NCBI RefSeq assembly: GCF_027943255.1
Contig: NC_072895.1
Location: 20,434,001-20,498,000, forward strand
DNA length: 64,000 nt
Reading direction: 5' to 3'
From: Anastrepha obliqua
Taxonomy: Eukaryota; Arthropoda; Insecta; Diptera; Tephritidae
Each line of letters opens with the position of its first letter. Position 1 is the first letter of the stretch. Made by a program: the position numbers and the translations under genes. Below the pieces are notes generated by a model. That model worked only from the letters and a program-made list of their open reading frames with translations, was not told the origin of the DNA and ran no database searches. Positions 35,215 through 47,039 of this stretch are shown in pieces.

Positions 35215-36502
35215 CAGGGTGAACGATATGAAGTGTTACCTATTAAAAACACCATAACTTTTTTATGTGAAATTAGTTTTTATTGATTTCAAAGACAAAA
35301 TTGTTCAAAAAGGATTACAATTTTAACATATATTCACTTTAGCTCGATATGATCACCCTTTGCCTTGACTATAGCCTTCAAACGGTCAAAAAATGAGTTG
35401 CATGCTGCACGAATGTGATCTTGAGGTATAGCATCCATACTTACATATTTTTTAGTCCACACTTTGCTCTCCAAAATAGAACGACCAGATGGAATAGTCC
35501 ATCGGATTTGCGTCTGGCGAATTCGCAAGCCATTGCGTGGACGAAATGAAGTGTGGAACATGATTTTTTAACCATTCTTGGTTCACACGAGCTTTATGAG
35601 ACGGTGCCGAGTCCTGTGGGAACGTGCATGGTCTACCACCGAAATGTTTGCGTGTACACGGCTCTAAAGCAGCTTCTAAAACATTTTCCCGATAATAAGT
35701 CGCATTCACTTCGACACCAGGCTCGATAAAAACGATTGGAGAGCATCCATCAGCGGTCACTGCGGCCCAAACCATTACTTGCGCTGGGAAATTGCTTCGA
35801 GTGGCCATACATAGGCTCAAATTCTCGTATGAGCGTTCGGTCAAGTAAACACGATTGTTTTGAGTGTTCGTGAACTGCTCAATTGGAAAATTTTTTTTCA
35901 TCAGAAAACACAATGTTAGGAAATTCGCCACGTTCGTGCAAGCGCAACAACTCCTTTGCTCTTTCGCACCGAACTTTTTTTTGCTGGGGTGAAAGATCGT
36001 GTGCTTTTTGGAACTTGTAAGCCTTGACCTTGAGCTCATTTTTCAATATGCGTTGAATACTGTCTTGCGATATTTTCAGTTCTTTGGCCATTTTTCTTCC
36101 ACTTCGACGTGGATTTCGTTCAAGTCGAACCTTCATTTTCCGAACCATTTCTGGCGTTGTTGCGGTTTTGTTTGGTCCACCTCCATAGCGTTTTGCAATG
36201 CTACCAGTATCATTGTAACGTTTTATAGTGCGATACACAAACATTTTATTCACTTTGAGGTGACTGAGCTCACGAACAATGGCTGGTTGTGATTTTCCAG
36301 CCCAATATAACGCAATCACACTATTACGTTTGAATTGCCATCACCAAAAAAAAAAATTCAACAAAACTGAGACGCAAATGCTTTTGATGGCTTGTAAACA
36401 ATATATTGAACTGTCATTAGAATAATTTTGACGTTGATGTCCTGAGCTGTTTTACAGATACAAGCAGTGTGAAGTTGGTAACACTTCATATTGTTCATTC
36501 TG
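35215..36502 (-). mobile_element. maT-type (DD37D) element, 1,288 bp, with TIRs
   Basis: TIRs: 'cagggtgaacgatatgaagt' at 35215 and the complement of 'cagaatgaacaatatgaagt' ending at 36502. TA duplications lie at 35213-35214 and 36503-36504. The single transposase is on the minus strand. Its left flank is an older mariner fragment. Confidence 0.93.
35334..36340 (-). pseudogene. maT (DD37D) transposase, two frame breaks
   Basis: The minus-strand protein starts around 36330 with 'RNSVIALYWAGKSQPAIVRE' (helix-turn-helix) and continues through 'KTATTPEMVRKMKVRLERNP' and 'PNIVFSDEKKF' (first Asp, ~35900). It then shifts frame in an eight-base T run (35891-35898 on the plus strand) to 'QVMVWAAVTADGCSPIVF', 'FPQDSAPSHKARVNQEWL' (second Asp) and 'LANSPDANPMDYSIW' (third Asp; 37 residues between the last two). 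A second shift near 35485 leads to 'VWTKKYVSMDAIPQDHIRAA', ending at 35334. All three acidic residues survive. Confidence 0.9.
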
Positions 36503-36585
36503 TAGTTTAAATTTATATACCACATTTTAACATTTTTTAAAATGTATTTGGTCTTAAAATTACATACCTTTCAAATGGTGATAAG

Positions 36586-36979
36586 CAATTACAAGCACAG
36601 AGCTGCCCCATGTCAGATTCCAAGTAGTGTCACTTATCATTAGAACACGAAACAAATGGCATTCATCAAAGTGCCAACAATGCATAATTAACACAATCAT
36701 CAGTCATCAGTCGTCATAGGCTGCATCATTATTCTTACATCTCGTCGCACTCATAACTGTCGATGCATAAGTATTTGCACGAAGCTTCACCCCTTCTTCC
36801 GTTTTCCAAATCTCTTCCATTTACTGTTCTCTCTCACTCAACACTCATCACTCATACGCCGTGTGTGTATTAGCAGCAACTGTCACAGCTTCTGCCTATG
36901 TTCTGACAATTAACATGCATTGCTTAGTTAACATTCACTTTACTACTTGCATGTCTCCATTTGCTGCGAAGCATAGACG
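36586..36979. repeat. Interspersed repeat R, copy 2 (no MITE)
   Basis: Near-identical to 17075-17816 once the MITE is removed. The junction reads gcatcattattcttac, with one TTA. Small differences include a 5-bp gap near 36612 and an insertion of 'caacactcatcactcat'-type repeat near 36840. The 102-residue frame beginning at 36861 lies in this repeat and is not a gene. Confidence 0.88.
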
Positions 36980-37840
36980 CACGTATGTATGTAGCTGTGT
37001 ATTGTTGCTGTTAGAAGCAGTTCGAGCGTACGCGTCATATGAGATAAGATGGCTACATGACTGCCCTTATCCACAGCTGGCAAAGAATCAAGCGTATTTA
37101 TTCAAATCGCCAACAGTCATTCTTACTAATCCTTCCGTAAACTTTGCTAGTGTGACTTATTGTATTTAGCAAAATGAATTGCACGAATATGCACATTTTT
37201 AGAAATGTATGGCTCCTCGGCCCTCACATCTTCGTAAGTGCATATGTTTTATATTTATATAAAATGTATGTATGTTTGCATGCATCTGTGAATTGTTGTC
37301 TGCGTGTGTGTGTGTTTCATGATTCAAGGCTTCTGCGACTGTAAAAGTAGCCAAGTGATGAGTATCTTCGCCGAGCTTAAAAGTTTAACTTTTGCGCAGT
37401 GATTCATATTTGACAACAGAATGTCGGCAAACAAAGGACTGCTTGGCAGATTAACGCAAAATGCACATACACACACAAACTTCGCTGTATCTTATAGCAA
37501 GAAAACTTTCGCTCATACTTAGTCTCGCCATGTTTAATATTACAGAACTTCAAACTCTTATCAAAAAGTTGTCTGTTTGTTAGTTAGTCGGCATGAAATT
37601 ACCTGAGTTTAATTTAAAGTTGATAAAGAAAATTGCTTAACAGTGATTGCTCTGTAGAAGTACAAAAATGTTATGTTTTGCGAGGTATAAAAGTAATGGA
37701 ACGCCTTAGTCGGTGTGGGAATTTATGTCCGACGGTTTCGTCCGACAGGGATGGTAATCTTGGTAGTGGTAATGGTTGTACGGGTTAGACTAAGGCCTTT
37801 ATGCACTGCGACCAGATTGATCTATTATGCGCCCCTAATT
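36980..37840. other. Unassigned stretch
   Basis: No gene recognised. Short TATG and GT runs occur near 36983 and 37300-37315. Confidence 0.4.
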
Positions 37841-37842
37841 AC

Positions 37843-39325
37843 TTAATTATAATTATTTAGTATACAGAGGAATCGAACCAGCTCCCTAGGAGGGAGCAAT
37901 TGTAGGTCTTCCTCCTCTAGTAGGTACGAGCCCAAAATTCTGTGTTTCCTGTGGCCTAATGCCTCACAGTCGGTGATTAAGTGTTCCACAGACTCCTCTT
38001 CATCACAGCAGAACGTGCGCAATCTTATACTAGATAATCCTATTGTGTTAAGATGTTTATTACAGGCAAGGTGACCTGTAAGTGCTCCACAGCGTAATCT
38101 GAGGCCCCTTTTATCTATGGTTAGAGGAGCTTTTGCTCTGTTGGCATTGAAGTTCAAAATCTGTTTGGAGTGATTAAGGCCGCTTATGCCGCTCCAGTGT
38201 TCCCTGATTTTAGTTTGGATCCATTTGTTGGTCTCCTGTTTTGTATTACTTTTGTTAAAGCCGAAAAATGGGGTTGGTCCAATAAATAGCCCTTCTGCCC
38301 CTTTTTTGGCATAAAAGTCTGCCTTCTCGTTTCCTTCGTGTCCCTCATGTCTTGGTAGCCAAATCAGTGAGAGCTGATTATGAGTGGACAGTTTGTTGAG
38401 TGCATTGTTACACTCTATTAGGACTTTTTACTTATGTAAAACTATTTCAAAGCTTTGAGAACCGATTGAGAGTCCTTAAGTATTTTAATTTTTACTTTCT
38501 CGCACCCTCTTTTGGATATGAATTCCACTGCTTCCATTATGTCAAAGAACTCCGCATGGAGATTTATGTGCTCATGGCTCCACTATTCCTGCTCCTACTA
38601 CTTGGAGCGTTTTCGAACCATCTATGTATTAATTTTGAGAGTCATCATTTATCCATGTTGGCTTAGTATTCTACTCTTGCCTAGACGAGAAGATAACCTT
38701 GTATCTGTTTTTTAAATTGGGTACGGGTTCCGCGTGGTCATTCGCCTGGGTTATGCATACTGCATGTTGAACCCTGTTCAAGATATTGAGGGGTCCAGGA
38801 AAAGTTTTTTTTGCCCTGGTTTAAGTTTTTCTTTCATATGAAAAGAGACTACTTGCTTAGTAGCTTCCTCTTGTATTGCTAAATGTAGCGGTGGTAAATT
38901 TAAAAGTGTTTTCATGCCAGCAGTTGGGGTAGTTCTCAGGGCCCCTGTTATGCTTAGGCACGTCAGCCTTAGTAGTTTACACAGGCTTGATATAGCAGTG
39001 GTTTGATTTGGGTGTAGATCCAGAAGATCATTTTATGGTTCAAACCCCAGGATTTACCCAAGAGTTGTTTTGTTGTCCAAAGGTTTTTCGTCGCCTTTTT
39101 TATTACTGAGTTGAGGTGGGCCTCCCAAGTTAGTTCTTTATGCAACATAATTCCGAGATATTTAACCTCTTCCTTTACAGGTACCTCTATTCCATTTATT
39201 CCCAGGGTGGATATATTTAGAACCCTTTTCTTGGTAAATGGGATAGTAGTGGTTTTGGAAGGGTTGATTGATAATCCCGTCCGAGTGGGATACCGATTTG
39301 GTAATTACATCTGGAAGCCGTCGTG
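37843..39325 (-). mobile_element. RNase H-bearing LINE ORF2, 3' half
   Basis: Minus-strand blocks: RT thumb 'LNISTLGINGIEVPVKEEVK' with 'YLGIMLHKELTWEAHLN' (39225-39110), a decayed middle, RNase H second half 'IECNNALNKLSTHNQLSLIW' and 'LPRHEGHEGNEKADFYAKKG' (38425-38310), then an open tail with 'DKRGLRLRCGALTGHLACNK' and 'FCCDEEESVEHLITDCEALG' (38110-37960), stop at 37843. Stops and shifts between blocks show it is dead. The final 104 residues remain open. Confidence 0.85.
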
Positions 39326-39339
39326 AGCAATAAGCTCAA

Positions 39340-39800
39340 TCATCAGGTACAGTCGTCTCCTTTTCGTATTGCTGGATTTCATCTATGCGGCAGTTGTTCT
39401 TGCTGCTGCGTTCGTCTAACATCATTCCTTCGCCTAAAATCAATGTTCCGAGCTTCTACGATAATTTGCGTTTCATAAGCTTGCACCCCTCTCCACTTTT
39501 TATCCGACTCAAGCATCGATTATTGGGCGTTAGAAGGACACTAGTTTTGCCTGCTAGGTCATCGTGCTTCTTAGCGAATCTAGGACAATGAAAGGCCACA
39601 TGCTCGGCAGTCCCCTCTTCGTCCAAGAATTTTGAGCAATAAGGACCACCAGCCAAGCTCAGGCGGTGCTGATATTTTTGAAAGCATCCGTGCCCACTAT
39701 AAGGCTGCGTAGGAAACAAATCAACATCTCCGGGCTTTTGACAAATCCACTCGTTAGTCCGTGTACGGACATATAGCAGCTCGAGGCAGTTATTTAGTTC
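39340..39800 (-). mobile_element. R1-like LINE tail, minus
   Basis: The minus-strand frame has 'YSGHGCFQKYQHRLSLAGGP' and 'YCSKFLDEEGTAEHVAFHCP' (39700-39590), the same type of zinc tail as at 25.6 kb, preceded by 'RTRTNEWICQKPGDV'. Only the 3' end remains. It is followed 90 bp away by a fragment of the same kind in the opposite direction. Confidence 0.75.
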
Positions 39801-39889
39801 ATAACAAAATATAAATTCGTATACACAGAATTTCAGTTTGTTGTATCATTAATCACTTTACAGACCGATAAATCAAAAAACAGAGTGAC

Positions 39890-40395
39890 TCCATAATTCT
39901 TTATGCAGCACCCATCTGGGCGGAGGCCAAAATTGGACTGGGGACGGAAAGTCACCCAGACAAACGGGCAAGGCGCGTTGCGTGTAGCTTCCTAGCTGAT
40001 GAAGCAATCTGTGTAATAGCTGACCTCGTGGCAGATGAAATTAATCGACTCTATTTCGTACAAGCAGCGCGGCCTAACATCAGTACAAAAAGCAGCTTAA
40101 GGATTGTTGACAATTGACCAGTGGCAGCAGCGGTGAGATCAGTCACAAAGCGGGCATTGGACCACAAACTCACACCACGTGTTGATGAATGGCTAGGAAG
40201 AAAAGGTGGACATACCGACTACCATCTTTCGCAGTTTCTAAGCGCACATGGCTGTTTTCTCATCAGAGAGGAACGAGCTAGTTTCGAACAAGCCCTGAGT
40301 CATCAACCATCCTGCAGCATTCTCTTACGGGATATGTGCGCAACCAGCGCTAAGTGGGAGACAGCCCAAACGCTTGCAGCTAAAATCCTGACGTA
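39890..40395 (+). mobile_element. R1-like LINE tail, plus, internally deleted
   Basis: The plus strand reads 'ILYAAPIWAEAKIGLGTESH' (~39898), 'ADEINRLYFVQAAR' (~40030) and 'VDEWLGRKGGHTDYHLSQFL' with 'SAHGCFLIREERASFEQALS' (40180-40300). The cysteine-rich segment normally between 'HGCF' and 'REERASFE' is deleted, and the frame ends at 40394. It points away from the minus-strand R1 tail at 39.3-39.8 kb. Confidence 0.75.
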
Positions 40396-41055
40396 ACTCC
40401 GCCATGTTAATTGGGAACGCATGGCGATGCAGCAATAGATTCAGCAGCAGCAGTGAAGGCGAAAGGTTTATAACGAACCGACGACAAGCACAGACTTTTG
40501 AGTGAAGCACTCACTATAATAACGCACAGTAGACAAGACGGTAGTCGCAACTTTTCCTGTGTCTCCTTTACCACCTATGAATGCAGAGCGAATAATTGGG
40601 ACTCTCAGCGGCGTATAGCCTTCATATGCCTGCAGGAGAGGAACCTGAGCGCAGGTACCTATTGTGTCTTCGAACATAAACGCGGTTTAGAAATTAGCCG
40701 AGGCCAAGTTAGAAATTAGCCGAGGTGGGAGGATTGTTATAGTATTACTCTAAGTGGATCGTGCTCCACATACCATTGGTTTGACGGCACCTTCGAAATG
40801 TTTGTAACATTTTGATTTAAACCTCCTTAAAAAAAGACGCACTTATTTGTGACGTCTTTCATATGACTGCCTTAAGCAGATCTACTGACAATCGACTTCA
40901 CACCACGGCTAAAGCAGAATAAGGTTTGAATACTGTTAAGAGCCTTTACACTGAACCACCCACAATGACCTAGAAAATTTGTATTTGACGAACAAAACAT
41001 TTTATTTGTTAAGAGTTGGATGAACAACCCTTGGAGGAACCTGCTATTTCTAGAG
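40396..41055. other. Unassigned stretch
   Basis: Contains a short CAG run (40440). The 40468-40719 open frames are unsupported. It could include decayed LINE untranslated sequence. Confidence 0.35.
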
Positions 41056-41059
41056 GACG

Positions 41060-42290
41060 CTTCCATAGGTGGTGGATAGGGGAATGCCTCCCAGATATCG
41101 GTGGTAGCAAAACATCTCCCGCTGGCCACACAGGTCGAAGATGTAAACTTTGTAAAAAAACTCCCTCAACCGAAGGTGTGATGCGACCCGTGCCTATTGG
41201 GTGTGTTTAGCAGCCGTGGGACAATATTAGGCTGTCTTCTAACGGAGCCCTCCGGATACCAGGCCGCTCAGGTTGTAACGGTGGCCTTACCATGGTATGG
41301 GACGCTTCTAAGGCTGACCGGTTATTTCCCCGATATCCTCTTTGGTCACCGCACAAGGCAATATGTGCAGCCTCCTAGCGGAGCAGGTGACCGTACGAAA
41401 CAGAAATGAACAAAGAAAAAAATTAAAAATCCACACACGGTCGGACAAGCAGACGGACAAACGGGTGGACACTAGGGAACTGAGGAAGTTGAGAATTTGT
41501 TGGAGAGTGGTTAGGAAGTCGGGAACTTCCTCAGAGGACGAACTCATGGCCTCCAGTTAAGAGACAGTTTAAGGCAAAACTGTGGGCGACAGCACCCCAT
41601 CAACTTTAAATCAACCATCCACATCCGCTGATGCCAATGGGGAATAAAGTCAAATCTTAAAATAAGGCCCGCCAAGTTATAAGATTTACCAGAGGTCTCT
41701 GGCTATTCTTCACAGAAAAAGCAAAATTGGACCGAAGGTAAAACTCATCCAGAGGACGCGGCCGATAGGGCGTTCCAGGTCACCCAAAAGGCAGAAGCCG
41801 TGAAACGCAATCGTTCACTGGACGGAAGCGGCAAATCTTCGAAGAAGCACAAAGTGTTGGTTCACACCGCTTCAGTACCACATCCAGTCAAACGCACATT
41901 TACTGAGGCGGCACAGGATCGCCTGCAAACTGCGCTGGTAGACGAAATAACGAACCGCAGTAAGCCTGCGTTGGAGTAGTGGTCCGAAATCGAGTTACGG
42001 CAGTCTCACATTGTCCTTAATCACGTCATGCCAAACCCGGAGAGTCAAGGGCCAGGATTTAACTCAATGGAGGTGATCCGCGGATACAGGGTGATCAAAT
42101 GCGATGATCAGCTCTCCCTTGGTTTCCTGCAAACAATTCTTGGCAAGCTCCAGAACGACTGGGATGGTTAGAGGCTCAAACTAATTCCGGCCAACGAAAT
42201 CACTCGACGGCAGAGGGCTCGCATCTGGATACCGAACATGGTGTTCGAAGTCAAGCACCTGAACAAAATGACAAAGTATGCAAAAAAACA
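41060..42290 (+). mobile_element. LINE 5' UTR and ORF1 fragment (DUF4780-like)
   Basis: After a GC-richer leader (41060-41400), the plus-strand frames read 'VKRNRSLDGSGKSSKKHKVL' (~41800) and 'VKRTFTEAAQDRLQTALVDE' (~41890). Then comes 'MEVIRGYRVIKCDDQLSLGF' with 'LQTILGKLQNDWDG' (42068-42170) and 'ANEITRRQRARIWIPNMVF' (42183-42250). The last block matches the pattern of the DUF4780 domain found in insect LINE-encoded proteins. Several in-frame stops (TAG at ~41977 and ~42170) show a pseudogene. Confidence 0.65.
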
Positions 42291-42532
42291 TTGAAAGAAG
42301 TGAAAAATAGCTAAAGCTACAGACAAATACGTTCCAGAATAAGGTAGGGTATCTCTGATTTCTTGCGAGAAAGAAGCCAATACTGGCCCAATGGCATATC
42401 AACTAAATACTTGGGAGGCTCATCAGGTAAAGAGTAGTGCTTAAAGTAAGAGAAGAGTTTGAACAAAGTGGAAACTTCCATCAGAATTGCTAATATGGCA
42501 CTAGAGCCATCATTGCAGTTTTCCAGAAACCC
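42291..42532. other. Unassigned spacer
   Basis: Nothing recognised between the ORF1 fragment and the LINE-A UTR scrap. Confidence 0.4.
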
Positions 42533-42770
42533 AGGTAGGTGGGCAGGTAGGTGAAATGTTTGAAGCACCAGTCTGGCACCCCTTAATGTTAGCACTAAAG
42601 CGTCATTTTGATATCAATTTGAGACCTCCAACGAGCAGATATCTACAGTCAACCGAAGCTGTTGATGTAATAGAGAAGGTTGAAGCGATTTAGGTTGCAC
42701 CACTGCCCCAAGCTTTCGCAGGCAGGATAAGCCACTGACCTCAATCGTTTAGCTATTGCTCGTTTCTTGT
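42533..42770 (-). mobile_element. LINE-A copy 3: 3' UTR only
   Basis: On the minus strand it matches the UTR of the 26.5-kb copy: 'gatatcaaaatgacgcttta', then 'gtgccagactggtgcttcaa' and 'acatttcacctacctgccc'. It ends in ACCT units at 42533. A 5'-truncated LINE insertion. Confidence 0.75.
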
Positions 42771-43385
42771 AAAGCTTTTCGTATTTATTATTTATCATTT
42801 AAACGCTACAAATTCAACACTATAATAAATTTGTTATAATATTAAAAACGAGTTCAAAAGGATTAAAGATATAATACATAAAAGATTTTCGCACATCAAA
42901 GCGGAAGACCTTAGGACATGTTTACAGAATTTCCCCCAAATATGCGAATCTTGAATAACATTTTCTTACTTATGAAAAAATTTCCATATTGTGCATGGCG
43001 AAGCCTCGGCAAACCAAGTTCTACAAATAGGAAGTAAATGTTATCCTTTCAGCCAAATTTGAATATCTGCGCGATTAACGCAAATTTTATTACGGCATTC
43101 CAAGGAAAGTATTGGGGAGTTTCTTCTTCTTGAAAAACAAAGTAATAATTTCAGCGCATGCTTGTAAAATCTGTGAGGCTTCCTTCAGTACAGAGAATGT
43201 TTAGTGCAACTTTTGGCTTACACATACACATACATAAATATTAGTGGCGGCGACCACCCAGCAGAGAAGCTGAACCTGAACGAGTGAAGCGAATGTATGG
43301 AAATCTGATTTAGGTTCAGTACTAGTGCGGCTTGGAGAGGACTTATTGCGAGTTTTATATATTTATTCACTATTTATGTATTTAT
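42771..43385. other. Unassigned stretch
   Basis: AT-rich, no gene or repeat recognised. Confidence 0.4.
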
Positions 43386-43394
43386 ACAATTGAA

Positions 43395-44125
43395 GTAAAG
43401 GGTTTTCCAATAAAAGGTGTTATTGGAGGTCTTTTCCCATAAAAGATCAATGGTTTCGTTGCTTATGAGGCACGTAGCGCCGTCTTGTTGAAAATTAACG
43501 TTGTCCAGATCAATACCTTCCAATTCCGGCCATAAAAAATCGTTAATCATATCTCAATAGCACAATCCATTCACCGTAACTGTTGCTCCAGTTTCATTTT
43601 TCGATTTCGGGTTCAATGACTCCGCCGCACCACAAACCGCACCAAACAATCACACGTTGAGGATAGAGAGGCTTCTCAAAAATAACTCTTGGATTTTCTG
43701 AGCCCCAGATCCGACAATTTTGCTTGTTGACGAAGACACCTATGTGGAAATGAGCCTCATCACTTAAGATGATTTTTCCATGGAATTTCGGATCATTTTC
43801 ATGCATTTCAACGACCCAATCAGCAAAGACACGACGTTGTTGATGATCGGCCGGCTTGAGTTCTTGTGTTAACTGGACTTTATAAGCCTTAAGACCCAAA
43901 TCTTTATGCAACATAGGGTGTAATGACGTTTGTGGAATGCCTGCCTAATTCCAAAGAACGACGAGAAATGGAGAAGCCTGGGTTTACTTCAACACTTTCG
44001 CCTACAACAGCAATATTTTTGGCTGTTCTTGAGCGACGTGCACGGGTTTTATTCTTCACATCACTAACTTGTCCCAGCAGCTGGATTTTTTTCACCAATT
44101 TCTGTATTGCGGTCCGACAAGGTGT
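43395..44125 (-). pseudogene. DD41D transposase relic, 3' deleted
   Basis: Minus-strand frames give 'RRSRTAKNIAVVGESVEVNP' and 'GFSISRRSLELGRHSTN' (44040-43920), then 'LHKDLGLKAYKVQLTQELKP' and 'KIILSDEAHFHIGVFVNKQN' with 'CRIWGSENPR' (43910-43690; the first Asp is intact), then 'RVIVWCGLWCGGVIEPEIEK'. The second and third Asp regions are missing or unreadable. The start is cut by the RTE copy at 44133. Confidence 0.82.
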
Positions 44126-44132
44126 TTCACGG

Positions 44133-45872
44133 CAGGAATGATGCTCGAAAATTCTATCAACAAGTCAAGCGTCTGACACAAGGTTTCAAGACTGGAGCAT
44201 CAGCCTGCAGAGATAAAAATGGAAATCTGGTTATGGATACACAGTCCACACTGGGCATATGGAGGGAACACTTCTGCGATTTGCTTGCTTGCAGTTTACT
44301 TGATGACGCACACAATTCCGCCACACACAGTAGAAGATGATCCGATACCACCAATCGACTATATTTTGGACGTTCCACCACCCATTCAGCGGCTCAAGAA
44401 TAACAAAGCGGCTGGCGCTGACGGCTTGCCCACTGAATTATTCAAGACTGGCGGCGATGTGCTGATAGGGAGCATGCATCAGCTCATCTGCAAAATGTGG
44501 CTAGCAGAAAGCCTGCCCGACGGTTGGAATCTCAGTGTTCGTTGTCCTGTACTAAAGAAGGGTGACCCGACGATCTGCACCAATTGCCGGGGCATCAGTC
44601 TTCTAACCATTGCTTACAAGGTCCTGTCTAGCATCCTATGTGGAAGACTTAGGCCGTTTGCCAACACACTGATCGGGCCTTATCAGTGCGGCTTCAGACG
44701 TGGTAAGTCCACCATCGACCAGATCTTCACTTTACGCGAAATCCTGGAAAAGACCCATGAAAAGCAAGTCGACACCCATCATCTCTTTGTCGACTATAAA
44801 GCTGCGTTCGATAGCCCCATAAGGGATTGCCTGAACGCCACTATGTCTGAGTTCGGTATACCAGCGAAGCTCATACGGCTTTGCAGAATGACGTTGAGCA
44901 ACACAACCAGCTCCATCAAGGTAGGAAACAACCTCTCCGAGCTATTCAATACCGTTCGAGGTTTCAGACAAGGCGATCCACTGGCATGCAACCTCTTTAA
45001 CTTCGTGATGGAAGGGGTGCTCCGAAAAGCAGGTGTTCATCGTAATGGTACTATTTTCTACAAATGTGTCCAGCGCCTTGCATACGCCGATGACATTGAC
45101 ATTATCGGCCGCTGTAAGTGAGATGTCACCGCTGCGTTTTCTGCTATCGAAAAGGAATCATCACGAGTGGGTCTGGTGGTGAACGAGGGTAAAACGAAGT
45201 ATATGCTGTCTACAACGCGGAACACACGGCGTGTAGGAACGTACATACGTCATTGCGGAAGTTGTTCCAGAATTTATTTATCTTGGCTCCGCCGTTAACA
45301 GCAACAACGATATCAGCCTCGAGATCAAACGAAGAATCACTCTTGCTAATTGGTGTTAATATGTAAGCTAAGTAAGCAATTGAGTAGTAGAGCCCTCTCT
45401 CGCATGACCAAACTGCCACTTTACAAGACGCTCATCATACCCGTGTAGGCATGGATAGTGTCACAAGCGATGCATCCGCTTGAGGTGTTCAAGAGAAAAG
45501 TTTTTCGTAAGATCTTCGGTCCTGTGCGCATTGGCGAAGACTACCGTTCAAGAATGAACCACGAGCTGTATGAGCTCTACGCCGACATTGACGTAGTTCA
45601 ACGCATCGCCATCCAACGCCTGCGTTGGCTAGGACATGTCGTGCGTATGGATGAAGCAGCTCGAGCAAAGAAGGTGTTCGAGGGCGAAGTCCAAGGGAGC
45701 CGACGCAGAGAAAGACCATTGCTCCGGTGGAAAGACCAGGTGGAGGAAACCCTATGCTCGCTTGGTGTACAGAATTGGAGAAGGCGCGCGCGGAGCAGAG
45801 GAGCTAGTGAGGTCGGCCGTAACTCGGTAACCGGCTATTATGGCCACCTAAGTAAGTAAGTAAGACGCTTCA
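44133..45872 (+). mobile_element. RTE-type LINE copy, RT and C-terminus
   Basis: Starts at 'NDARKFYQQVKRLTQGFKTG' (44140). A 300-residue open frame (44219-45121) contains 'NNKAAGADGLPTELFKTGGD' and 'NCRGISLLTIAYKVLSSILC', then 'YQCGFRRGKSTIDQIFTLRE', 'HLFVDYKAAFDS' (first Asp), 'FRQGDPLACNLFNFVMEGVL' and 'LAYADDIDIIG' (catalytic Asp pair, ~45085). A TGA follows, then the thumb in shifted frames, then 'VFKRKVFRKIFGPVRIGEDY' and 'QRLRWLGHVVRMDEAARAKK' with 'LLRWKDQVEETLCSLGVQNW' to ~45859. It ends in a taagtaagtaag tail. The endonuclease domain is missing (5' truncated). Confidence 0.92.
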
Positions 45873-46089
45873 CGATGACCCAAACATGTTCGACTTTTAC
45901 GAAATCTGTCTGCCAAATGTTCCCCATTTTTATAGTGAATTTTAATAATTAGAAAAATTTAATTAGAAAACGAATCTTTCCTTTCATACAATTTTTGTGA
46001 GGGTGGTAGTGCCCAACTTGTAATCGAAATCAATCGCAACTTTGCATCTACTAAAGGACAAGTGGTGGTATTTACAAGCATTGAAAGGT

Positions 46090-46785
46090 CAGTAGTTATC
46101 ATCCCATCAAATTTCCAGTCTTGTTAAGTCCCCTTGAGGTCTTATGTAGTCAGCTACGTCCGCTACACGGCTGTAAGTTTTCAAGTCATCTGCATACATC
46201 AGACAACGCAATGCCATAGAAACGTCTGGAATATCATTAACAAAGATTAAGAACAATAGCGGCCTGAGATGGCTACCTTGAGCTACACCTGAGGTAATTT
46301 TGATGGCATCAGATTTCACATTATTTATACGTACGAATTGAGTTCTATCTGTGAGAGAAAGTGCAAACCAATTACGAAAGCTAGGCTGAAAACCAATTGA
46401 ATCCAGCTTGTTAAGCAGGATGCTATGGCTGGCTCTATCGAACGCTTTCGAAAAGTCGGTGAATGGGACATCGCATTGTTGCCCTGTTTAAAATTTGCGA
46501 GTAAACCTAAATTCGTAACTGTAGATCTAAGCTTAACAAAGTCATGGTGACAAGGCGATATGAGATCGAAATTCGGAAGAGAATCAAATCATGAACCAAT
46601 TTTCAAAAGTTTAGGTATGCTAGAGATTTTGCAGATAGGGTGATCATTTTGGACATCCGACGTGCTTCCAGACTTATGTTTCGTTTGAGTAAAGATTATT
46701 TCCAATTACTTAAAAATGCACCAGAAGTCTGTGCTCAGTTATTTGTTAAAGATGTTTTTAATAATATAGGCTAAGATGACATCCG
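46090..46785 (-). mobile_element. LINE RT fragment (Jockey/CR1-group-like)
   Basis: Minus-strand frames in order: 'KSGSTSDVQND' (~46660), 'NFDLISP', 'FTDFSKAFDR' (partly decayed, ~46450), 'DSIGFQPSFRNWFALSLTDR' (46410-46350), and the open frame 46319-46107 with 'KITSGVAQGSHLRPLLFLIF' followed by 'VNDIPDVSMALRCLMYADDL', i.e. the RT palm with the Asp pair. This RT is distinct from both the RTE and R1 copies in the window. Confidence 0.8.
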
Positions 46786-47039
46786 CCATCTTTTCCAGTA
46801 GTTTGGTCATTGTCAAGGCCGAAAGGCCCCCGAGTACATCATTACATTCGAATAATTTTCGACGATTTTTACAAAAAAATCGTGTATGCATTTTTACAGC
46901 CCATGGAATTTAGGTATAACAAAGTGCAAGTTTCAAGTTGTTTTCAATCGCGACGATTTTTGACCAATTTGTTTTGCAATTTCTCCGTAAATAGGCTGGA
47001 ATTTTCTTTATACGGAAGACACCGCCCATAATTTGGTAG

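Noticed and set aside
36861..37169. 102-residue open frame as a gene
   Set aside because: Lies mostly within repeat R; the other copy of the repeat does not keep the frame.
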